A DNA stretch of 64,000 bases, taken from positions 15,614,787 through 15,678,786 of the forward strand of contig CM055895.1 in NCBI GenBank assembly GCA_029582155.1. Reading direction: 5' to 3'. Shown piece by piece: positions 25,834 to 38,300 of this stretch (positions within the stretch are counted from its first letter, which is position 1; the number at the start of each line of letters is the position of its first letter). The notes under the pieces are model-generated. The model saw only the letters and a list, made by a program, of their open reading frames with translations, was not told the origin of the DNA and ran no database searches. The position numbers and the translations under genes were made by a program. Source of the DNA: Panopea generosa (Eukaryota > Mollusca > Bivalvia > Adapedonta > Hiatellidae).

Positions 25834-28800
25834 CAAACACACGTAAAGGGTTTGTGTTTGTTTGTAACTGGATGTCTTCCAAAATGTTTGTTTTCAATAT
25901 AGGCAATTGTTAAAAAAGATTACTATTAAGCTGATAGAGTTATTAATAACTACCCATACCTAAATTTGTGTACAGAATGAAAATGCTGTCCCTTTCACTA
26001 TCACCTGGTGCCAATGTCCGATGACGTCATTAGTGAAACAAACATTTTATTCACTAAGTAGGTATCTTGGAAATTTTTGATGGAAGGATATCAGAGGAAT
26101 TCTATTGGTGTAATGTACATAAAAGTCCTTGAAAGTGCCAGACGGAAGTACATGTACCAGCAATTTTAGAAGCCATGCCACAAGACATAAAACTTTTACG
26201 CTTAAAGGCATCTTTTTTATGGAAACATCCCCCATGCATTTACCGTAATGAAATAGAACGCGACGTTAAATGACGCAAGAAACTGTCAGAGTGACCACAT
26301 TGCACATTGCCATGAGGTCAAAAATAAATTGTGTCGGAGTTATAGACATAAAGCGGTGCGTTCGCTACATAAATTAAGGCATGTGTATTTGTAAATATAT
26401 TTATCTTTGCGGATTATATAAATTATTTTGTTTAATGAATTGTTATAATTGTTTTACATGACAATCTATCGAAATTCATAACTGGAATTAAAATTGGAAA
26501 AATACCTGTAAATAATGCATTATTCCTGTAAATAAAATATATACTTGCTGAAGCGTCTATACTCTGTTTCTTGCATAATAGCAGATTATACACCACTGCA
26601 GATATAAAAAACACGGACTGGTTCACATTTATTTACTATATACTTTTTCGATACAGTATTGTTAACTTTAGTATAAACTTTCAGTTGTGAAAAATTTAGG
26701 AAACCAGGTCAATGGTGCTGAGTACAGAAGAGTTTTGTAGCACAGTTCCCAACTTTGTATATGTACTTCTTTTTTCTAAGTGTGACTTAAAATGACCTAT
26801 ACACAAGTTAAAGGTCTGCAAATTCTTACCTGAGTCATGGTACTGTGTATTATCAGCAAATCTTCTTTTTTGTGTATTGTTGTACTGCTTTCTGCCTGGA
26901 GGTTCAATGTATCTGTCATTCCATCTCCCTCCAGGAGCACCTGAGGAGGTTTGATCGGAGCTGTTGTCTGAGAAACAGTCCCACAAATCAACTAACGCCT
27001 CTCCTACATATGGTTCAACTTCCTGAAAGTAGGCAAGGCAACAGCTGGTAACGTTTGATGTAGTGCAACTACAGTAGCTTACATCATCTTGCTGATTAAG
27101 TGCAATATATATAGAAACTTGAACTGTACACTCTTTTGGGTATTGGAATAATTTTTCATAATTTGTTTACAGTATTTGCATCCAGTTTTATTAGTAATGA
27201 CACGTTTGACCAGCCTACTGCAACATGTCCTAACCAATATCCCAGCACAGAGCTAACCAAAATCCCAGCACAGAGCTAACCAATAGCCCAGCACAGAGCT
27301 AACCAATACCCCAGCACAGAGCTAACCAATACACCAGCACAGAGCTAACAGATACTCCAGCACAGAGCTAACCAATACACCAGCACAGAGCTAACCAATA
27401 TCCCAGCACAGAGGTAACCAATATCCCAGCACAGAACTAACCAATATACTAGCACAGAGGTAACCAATACCCCAGCACAGAGCTAATCCATATCCCAGCA
27501 GAGCTAACCAATATCCCAGCATATAGCTTAAAATCCATCTACACCTGTGGGTAGTAGGCGACATGTCCTAACCAATATCCCAGCACAGAGCAAAAAATGC
27601 ATATGTACCCCTAGGTAGTAGATAAACAAAACAAGAGCTGTCGGAGGGACAGCGCGCTTGACTATTTCCATGCTTTTTAAAATAACAGCTTTTTCAGACA
27701 ATAAGTACCAAATAGAAGACAATTAAAAGTCAGGGGTTGTAAAATTAAACTATAATTATTGCTTATCTGTTAAAAATATATTAGCAAAGTAATTCACCAA
27801 CTATTTTCATGTTCATTATCAACAGTTGTGATTTTCTGAAAACAACAAAGTGAATGGATGGCTCGTATTGCCTTAATATTATTTAATTCAGCAAGACATA
27901 TAGGCCTATGCACTAACTTCACCTCAGAGGGCATTATATCGGTACCAATTCATGAAAAATAGATCTATAGTTGAAATAATCATGTATCAGCATGCACAGT
28001 TTATCACAGCTGGATACCCTTTCATGAAAAATATTAAAAATAATTAAATCTGAGTTTCAGGCATTCAACTTTGGTAAAAAATATTTTTTACGTTTCCCCT
28101 AAATAACATAATGTAAAAATTTTACCCCTTAAGGTGGGCCAATTTTACCCCCACGGTCATGGTTTTGAACAAATTTGGAGGACCACAAACTGACCCTACT
28201 TGTCAAACATCTAAGCTCAAGGCCTTGTACTACCAACTTTAACCTGCTAAAAACAACATTTCTAAGTCTGAGAAATGTGTGAGAGGAGCAGACTGATAGA
28301 TATACACATATCTTCTTTATCTTGATAATTATCCTCTTCATGTCCGCGGTCCAGTCCAGTTATAGAGCATTAGACCCAGGATTGGGGGATTGTGGGTATG
28401 ATCCTCCACCACGGCTATGTGGTGTCCTTGAGCAAGACATTTTATCTGCATATTCTTAGTACTGGTCCTACCAAGGAAGACTTCAAACAAGATTTGTCTA
28501 ATTAGTTAGAACTTATTCACAATTGACGTAAAATAAATACATGTGTTTTAAACAAAACAATTGAATTGCATGAAAACTGAACGAAGAGCTAGCTTCACAA
28601 GGTATGTTGTAATGGACAGACAGATGGAGACTAGAATACAGACCAACATGTAACAGAAGTAACGTCATACCTGGCCATCTCGGCTGATCTGTACCCTCTT
28701 ATTCTCGTTCCACGGGTTGAGTAAATGATGAGTGGTCTGGAACTGGATGTTACCCCTGGAAACATGGCACACCAGTGTAACATACATGTACATAACATGC

Positions 28801-31800
28801 CTAATATGTATTTATCACAGAAGTTATGGTGCAGGAGTGTAATAAACCATTCACATACATGTATCTTTTATATCAACCTAGTGCCCGACCTTACAAGTAA
28901 TGTTGATTTGTCATGGTAAAACAATGTTATTTTGAGACATTGAGTCATACGATGACTGATGAAAACTAGTTTGCACCTTATTTCTTGTTTCTTACGATCT
29001 GAAAATTAAAACTGTAAATGTATCAGTATCCTGAGTTACATGTATGTGAATCTTACATTCATGTGCATTTATCATTTCATTTATTAAACAAATTGGCAAA
29101 AATGTTATGATGCTTGACAGAGCCTCGTTTAATATATTTTTGCTAACTTGTTCAATAAATTCAATAATAAATGAACACACTGTAAGATCCTCTGTATGTC
29201 ATATTACATAAATGTGATAACCTAAAATCAAATAGTCCCCAACCAAAAATGATAAATCTTAAAGCATGTTCCTGAAAGTATCTGAATACCGTAAGAAAAT
29301 GATTATTTCCCAAACTTTAATTGTACTGCATTAAAACTGTAGGAGGAGATTGCTGCTGACAATTAAGAGACACTACATATGTATACATATATATACATAT
29401 ATAGATATAGAGTAAATATAAACAAGGGGCATAACTCCTGAAATAATAGTCAAATCCGATGTGATAATAAATGCATGTATACACTTCAAGCTGATGAATG
29501 TACTTAGCTTCTATTATATTGCATCAAAACCTCAGAATGGTAAGCTGTAATGCCTGACAATCGGACAGTGATCATTTCTGTGTCCCTATGGGATTCTCTG
29601 AAAACACCGGGCAGGGTTTTCCATGATCCTCAAATTTTGCATTTTTGTCAAAACTATTTAATTAAATTACCCTTAAAGTTCTCAAATCTGTCTATAAAGT
29701 CTCATCAAATGGGGGGGGGGGGGGGGGGGGGGGGGGAGACAAATGACCCCCAGTGTGAGCGGGAACAAAACAGGGGACAAAAAGAAATTCAAACAGCTGT
29801 TACCATTGTAAAAAAATACCATTCACTGCTTACAACTAAGTTTCACCATATATTATCTAATTCCATATTTAATTTCAGATCAAACATAATCAATACTGAA
29901 ATACAGGTAAATGTCCAGTTTACACTTACATTTAACACATATTTTCTTTTTAATTAACAAATAAGGAAAAACTTTGTTAACAACACACCTGGTTACCAAA
30001 TCCCATCTTTTTGACATTCAGTTGTTATGATAACACATGATTCAGATAAATTATACAATCCAGGCGTGCGTTGCACAAAAAAAACTTGCAACAAAAATCA
30101 TCATCAATGTAAACCAGCAATTAATAATTATATAATTGAGATTCATCAAAATGAATCATTTTTTACTCAAATCATACAGAAAATAATATATTTTCTTGAT
30201 ATACCATAATTTTAAACATTGACCAAAATTTGATCAAAGAATGGAGAAACTGTCAAATAGGCTGATGATGATTTTTAAGTTATTTTGTGAAATGCAATCC
30301 AGGTCGTCATCCGATCCCAGAATTGCCCAAACAACTTGTCTCCAACAAATATAACATTTTACCTCTTAATCCAGTCTACAGATAACACACCACCCCGGCC
30401 ATTAAAGTCAGAAGATTTGTCAGTACCAATTATGGACGACATCTTTGCACAACCCTGGAAGTGGCCGCTACCACAGACAGAGAATATCAGTACAACGGTA
30501 TTCCCATCCTATAAGAAAAATTACAAATCTATGCATAACATAAAGATACAATGTATTTCATAAAATTTGATATGTTCATTATCAAGGTATCAATTTTAAA
30601 CATTTGTAAAAGCATCATTTAATAATATGTGAGTTTTAAAGAGTCAATAATTCTTGCAAAAGGATATAGTCATTTTACTTAATAAAGTGTGTTTTTTTCT
30701 AGTATAAAAATTACAGTTATATTCATTCATACTCAAAACTCCCCAAATGCCATCAGCAGCAAATCTATTGTTGATCTATGATTGATACATGTAGTTAAAC
30801 TTTTGGTGTCTTACCTGGAAAGCTCTATTGAGTTTCTTTTCATTACTCTTTGAGGTAGCCCAAGCCCCCTTACTGACAGACATATCAATAATCTTCTGAC
30901 TACTACATTTCATAATGAAATATCGACATGGTCCTGTAACTGCTGAGCCTGGGTTGTTGGCCCGTCCACCGGAGTGGTACCCGCCAAACTGGTGACTGTC
31001 ATGCGGTGACCCAGCACTGCTTGATGGACTATTAGTCAGAGAACCACCCTCAGACATTGTTAGTTCTGCAAAATATTTAAAATATTCTTTTTATAATTGT
31101 ACATGTAGTTAAATATTTCTTTCATATCAAATCAAAATTGAAAGATCTTTTAGCTTTTCAATTTAATTTTTCACAATATTTTAAAACAATGCTGCATGAA
31201 GACAGTTCAGGTCAACTATTTTTTTTGTTTGTAAAATAAAAACAATAATAAACCATGCATGTAGAAGATGAATACAAATAGGAAAACATACATGTATATG
31301 TAGGTATCTGTAAAATGGGGTATAGCCATAAATAATATACACTCCAATGAGTTAAAAATAAGCCATCTAAATGAAGAATACTATTTCATGCTTCATACAA
31401 CACTTCTCATGCTTCATACATCCCATCTTATGCTTCATACAATCCATTTCATGCTTCATACATTCCATTTCATGCTTCTTACAACCCTTCTCATGCTTCA
31501 TACATCCCATCTAATGCTTCATACATCCCATCTTATGCTTCATACAATCCATTTCATGCAAATTTTATCATCAATTACACACGAGATGCAGATTACATCA
31601 TTAATACAGGAACACACGATATGCAGAACAATGAAATAGTTGCTCAACTACAAATCAGCTGTGTGCAGCCATGAAGCACTTACAGACCGCAATCCGCTCA
31701 AGTACACCAAACGGACGCAAACGAAACGAATATCAAACGCGTTTTAAACGATATACAAACGGACTAAAAATGCGAACAAAACAATAAACGAAACGATAAA

Positions 31801-32280
31801 CGAAACACGGACGCAACAGGGCGAACGATCCACGAATGATACAAAACGATAATGCAAACTTTAAACGCATCAAATATTAAAGATTCAGATATCCTCTAAT
31901 ATTGTCGTAGTTATATTGACAATGAAATAAATAATTAAACGAAATGATTGCTCTCTTTGTCATTTAAAATCTTTAAATTGCTATACCTGTAACTTTAATT
32001 TATTTTCTTTGTTATAAGTTTTAATCCTGAATTATCCGTGAAAAACTTTGCCTCGGGCATCGTTTCTTTACTTGTAAAAGTGTGATAAAACAATCAGGTG
32101 ATGCATGACCTGCTTACACAACTACCCCAATTAACTGATTTAATTATCTGAACACCGATTTATGTTGCTGTTATATGATTGCCAATCAGGAAAAGTTTTC
32201 ACACAATTTTAGAAAATCTGTTTGTTACACCAAAACCTTTCCACTTAGGGCTTTTCCAGAATTGTATATAAAAATAGTTC

Positions 32281-32314
<34 letters not shown>

Positions 32315-35300
32315 CAAACACACGTAAAGGGTTTGTGTTTGTTTGTAACTGGGTGTCTTCCAAAATGTTTGTTTTCAATATAGGCAATTGTTAAAAAAGA
32401 TTACTATTAAGCTGATAGAGTTATTAATAACTACCCATACCTAAATTTGTGTACAGAATGAAAATGCTGTCCCTTTCACTATCACCTGGTGCCAATGTCC
32501 GATGACGTCATTAGTGAAACAAACATTTTATTCACTAAGTAGGTATCTTGGAAATTTTTGATGGAAGGATATCAGAGGAATTCTATTGGTGTAATGTACA
32601 TAAAAGTCCTTGAAAGTGCCAGACGGAAGTACATGTACCAGCAATTTTAGAAGCCATGCCACAAGACATAAAACTTTTACGCTTAAAGGCATCTTTTTTA
32701 TGGAAACATCCCCCATGCATTTACCGTAATGAAATAGAACGCGACGTTAAATGACGCAAGAAACTGTCAGAGTGACCACATTGCACATTGCCATGAGGTC
32801 AAAAATAAATTGTGTCGGAGTTATAGACATAAAGCGGTGCGTTCGCTACATAAATTAAGGCATGTGTATTTGTAAATATATTTATCTTTGCGGATTATAT
32901 AAATTATTTTGTTTAATGAATTGTTATAATTGTTTTACATGACAATCTATCGAAATTCATAACTGGAATTAAAATTGGAAAAATACCTGTAAATAATGCA
33001 TTATTCCTGTAAATAAAATAAATACTTGCTGAAGCGTCTATACTCTGTTTCTTGCATAATAGCAGATTATACACCACTGCAGATATAAAAAACACGGACT
33101 GGTTCACATTTATTTACTATATACTTTTTCGATACAGTATTGTTAACTTTAGTATAAACTTTCAGTTGTGAAAAATTTAGGAAACCAGGTCAATGGTGCT
33201 GAGTACAGAAGAGTTTTGTAGCACAGTTCCCAACTTTGTATATGTACTTCTTTTTTCTAAGTGTGACTTAAAATGACCTATACACAAGTTAAAGGTCTGC
33301 AAATTCTTACCTGAGTCATGGTACTGTGTATTATCAGCAAATCTTCTTTTTTGTGTATTGTTGTACTGCTTTCTGCCTGGAGGTTCAATGTATCTGTCAT
33401 TCCATCTCCCTCCAGGAGCACCTGAGGAGGTTTGATCGGAGCTGTTGTCTGAGAAACAGTCCCACAAATCAACTAACGCCTCTCCTACATATGGTTCAAC
33501 TTCCTGAAAGTAGGCAAGGCAACAGCTGGTAACGTTTGATGTAGTGCAACTACAGTAGCTTACATCATCTTGCTGATTAAGTGCAATATATATAGAAACT
33601 TAAACTGTACACTCTTTTGGGTATTGGAATAATTTTTCATAATTTGTTTACAGTATTTGCATCCAGTTTTATTAGTAATGACACGTTTGACCAGCCTACT
33701 GCAACATGTCCTAACCAATATCCCAGCACAGAGCTAACCAAAATCCCAGCACAGAGCTAACCAATAGCCCAGCACAGAGCTAACCAATACACCAGCACAG
33801 AGCTAACAGATACTCCAGCACAGAGCTAACCAATACACCAGCACAGAGCTAACCAATATCCCAGCACAGAGGTAACCAATATCCCAGCACAGAACTAACC
33901 AATATACTAGCACAGAGGTAACCAATACCCCAGCACAGAGCTAATCCATATCCCAGCAGAGCTAACCAATATCCCAGCATATAGCTTAAAATCCATCTAC
34001 ACCTGTGGGTAGTAGGCGACATGTCCTAACCAATATCCCAGCACAGAGCAAAAAATGCATATGTACCCCTAGGTAGTAGATAAACAAAACAAGAGCTGTC
34101 GGAGGGACAGCGCGCTTGACTATTTCCATGCTTTTTAAAATAACAGCTTTTTCAGACAATAAGTACCAAATAGAAGACAATTAAAAGTCAGGGGTTGTAA
34201 AATTAAACTATAATTATTGCTTATCTGTTAAAAATATATTAGCAAAGTAATTCACCAACTATTTTCATGTTCATTATCAACAGTTGTGATTTTCTGAAAA
34301 CAACAAAGTGAATGGATGGCTCGTATTGCCTTAATATTATTTAATTCAGCAAGACATATAGGCCTATGCACTAACTTCACCTCAGAGGGCATTATATCGG
34401 TACCAATTCATGAAAAATAGATCTATAGTTGAAATAATCATGTATCAGCATGCACAGTTTATCACAACTGGATACCCTTTCATGAAAAATATTAAAAATA
34501 ATTAAATCTGAGTTTCAGGCATTCAACTTTGGTAAAAAATATTTTTTACGTTTCCCCTAAATAACATAATGTAAAAATTTTACCCCTTAAGGTGGGCCAA
34601 TTTTACCCCCACGGTCATGGTTTTGAACAAATTTGGAGGACCACAAACTGACCCTACTTGTCAAACATCTAAGCTCAAGGCCTTGTACTACCAACTTTAA
34701 CCTGCTAAAAACAACATTTCTAAGTCTGAGAAATGTGTGAGAGGAGCAGACTGATAGATATACACATATCTTCTTTATCTTGATAATTATCCTCTTCATG
34801 TCCGCGGTCCAGTCCAGTTATAGAGCATTAGACCCAGGATTGGGGGATTGTGGGTATGATCCTCCACCACGGCTATGTGGTGTCCTTGAGCAAGACATTT
34901 TATCTGCATATTCTTAGTACTGGTCCTACCAAGGAAGACTTCAAACAAGATTTGTCTAATTAGTTAGAACTTATTCACAATTGACGTAAAATAAATACAT
35001 GTGTTTTAAACAAAACAATTGAATTGCATGAAAACTGAACGAAGAGCTAGCTTCACAAGGTATGTTGTAATGGACAGACAGATGGAGACTAGAATACAGA
35101 CCAACATGTAACAGAAGTAACGTCATACCTGGCCATCTCGGCTGATCTGTACCCTCTTATTCTCGTTCCACGGGTTGAGTAAATGATGAGTGGTCTGGAA
35201 CTGGATGTTACGCCTGGAAACATGGCACACCAGTGTAACATACATGTACATAACATGCCTAATATGTATTTATCACAGAAGTTATGGTGCAGGAGTGTAA

Positions 35301-38300
35301 TAAACCATTCACATACATGTATCTTTTATATCAACCTAGTGCCCGACCTTACAAGTAATGTTGATTTGTCATGGTAAAACAATGTTATTTTGAGACATTG
35401 AGTCATACGATGACTGATGAAAACTAGTTTGCACCTTATTTCTTGTTTCTTACGATCTGAAAATTAAAACTGTAAATGTATCAGTATCCTGAGTTACATG
35501 TATGTGAATCTTACATTCATGTGCATTTATCATTTCATTTATTAAACAAATTGGCAAAAATGTTATGATGCTTGACAGAGCCTCGTTTAATATAATTTTG
35601 CTAACTTGTTCAATAAATTCAATAATAAATGAACACACTGTAAGATCCTCTGTATGTCATATTACATAAATGTGATAACCTAAAATCAAATAGTCCCCAA
35701 CCAAAAATGATAAATCTTAAAGCATGTTCCTGAAAGTATCTGAATACCGTAAGAAAATGATTATTTCCCAAACTTTAATTGTACTGCATTAAAACTGTAG
35801 GAGGAGATTGCTGCTGACAATTAAGAGACACTACATATGTATACATATATATACATATATAGATATAGAGTAAATATAAACAAGGGGCATAACTCCTGAA
35901 ATAATAGTCAAATCCGATGTGATAATAAATGCATGTATACACTTCAAGCTGATGAATGTACTTAGCTTCTATTATATTGCATCAAAACCTCAGAATGGTA
36001 AGCTGTAATGCCTGACAATCGGACAGTGATCATTTTCTGTGTCCCTATGGGATTCTCTGAAAACACCGGGCAGGGTTTTCCATGATCCTCAAATTTTGCA
36101 TTTTTGTCAAAACTATTTAATTAAATTACCCTTAAAGTTCTCAAATCTGTCTATAAAGTCTCATCAAATGGGGGGGGGGGGGGGGGGGGGAGACAAATGA
36201 CCCCCAGTGTGAGCGGGAACAAAACAGGGGACAAAAAGAAATTCAAACAGCTGTTACCATTGTAAAAAAATACCATTCACTGCTTACAACTAAGTTTCAC
36301 CATATATTATCTAATTCCATATTTAATTTCAGATCAAACATAATCAATACTGAAATACAGGTAAATGTCCAGTTTACACTTACATTTAACACATATTTTC
36401 TTTTTAATTAACAAATAAGGAAAAACTTTGTTAACAACACACCTGGTTACCAAATCCCATCTTTTTGACATTCAGTTGTTATAACACATGATTCAGATAA
36501 ATTATACAATCCAGGCGTGCGTTGCACAAAAAAAACTTGCAACAAAAATCATCATCAATGTAAACCAGCAATTAATAATTATATAATTGAGATTCATCAA
36601 AATGAATCATTTTTTACTCAAATCATACAGAAAATAATATATTTTCTTGATATACCATAATTTTAAACATTGACCAAAATTTGATCAAAGAATGGAGAAA
36701 CTGTCAAATAGGCTTATGATGATTTTTAAGTTATTTTGTGAAATGCAATCCAGGTCGTCATCCGATCCCAGAATTGCCCAAACAACTTGTCTCCAACAAA
36801 TATAACATTTTACCTCTTAATCCAGTCTACAGATAACACACCACCCCGGCCATTAAAGTCAGAAGATTTGTCAGTACCAATTATGGACGACATCTTTGCA
36901 CAACCCTGGAAGTGGCCGCTACCACAGACAGAGAATATCAGTACAACGGTATTCCCATCCTATAAGAAAAATTACAAATCTATGCATAACATAAAGATAC
37001 AATGTATTTCATAAAATTTGATATGTTCATTATCAAGGTATCAATTTTAAACATTTGTAAAAGCATCATTTAATAATATGTGAGTTTTAAGGAGTCAATA
37101 ATTCTTGCAAAAGGATATAGTCATTTTACTTAATAAAGTGTGTTTTTTTCTAGTATAAAAATTACAGTTATATTCATTCATACTCAAAACTCCCCAAATG
37201 CCATCAGCAGCAAATCTATTGTTGATCTATGATTGATACATGTAGTTAAACTTTTGGTGTCTTACCTGGAAAGCTCTGTTGAGTTTCTTTTCATTACTCT
37301 TTGAGGTAGCCCAAGCCCCCTTACTGACAGACATATCAATATTCTTCTGACTACTACATTTCATAATGAAATATCGACATGGTCCTGTAACTGCTGAGCC
37401 TGGGTTGTTGGCCCGTCCACCGGAGTGGTACCCGCCAAACTGGGGACTGTCATGCGGTGACCCAGCACTGCTTGATGGACTATTAGTCAGAGAACCACCC
37501 TCAGACATTGTTAGTTCTGCAAAATATTTAAAATATTCTTTTTATAATTGTACATGTAGTTAAATATTTCTTTCATATCAAATCAAAATTGAAAGATCTT
37601 TTAGCTTTTCAATTTCATTTTTCACAATATTTTAAAACAATGCTGCATGAAGACAGTTCAGGTCAACTATTTTTTTTGTTTGTAAAATAAAAACAATAAT
37701 AAACCATGCATGTAGAAGATGAATACAAATAGGAAAACATACATGTATATGTAGGTATCTGTAAAATGGGGTATAGCCATAAATAATATACACTCCAATG
37801 AGTTAAAAATAAGCCATCTAAATGAAGAATACTATTTCATGCTTCATACAACACTTCTCATGCTTCATACATCCCATCTTATGCTTCATACAATCCATTT
37901 CATGCTTCATACATTCCATTTCATGCTTCTTACAACCCTTCTCATGCTTCATACATCCCATCTCATGCTTCATACATCCCATCTTATGCTTCATACAATC
38001 CATTTCATGCAAATTTTATCATCAATTACACACGAGATGCAGATTACATCATTAATACAGGAACACACGATATGCAGAACAATGAAATAGTTGCTCAACT
38101 ACAAATCAGCTGTGTGCAGCCATGAAGCACTTACAGACCGCAATCCGCTCAAGTACACCAAACGGACGCAAACGAAACGAATATCAAACGCGTTTTAAAC
38201 GATATACAAACGGACTAAAAATGCGAACAAAACAATAAACGAAACGATAAACGAAACACGGACGCAACAGGGCGAGCGATCCACGAACGATACAAAACGA

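Noticed and set aside
26047-26235. Signal-peptide-like 62-codon frame in the junction spacers as a gene
   Set aside because: Intact in both spacers but these are near-identical recent copies, so conservation says little. No homologue recognised; kept only as a note under the spacer.
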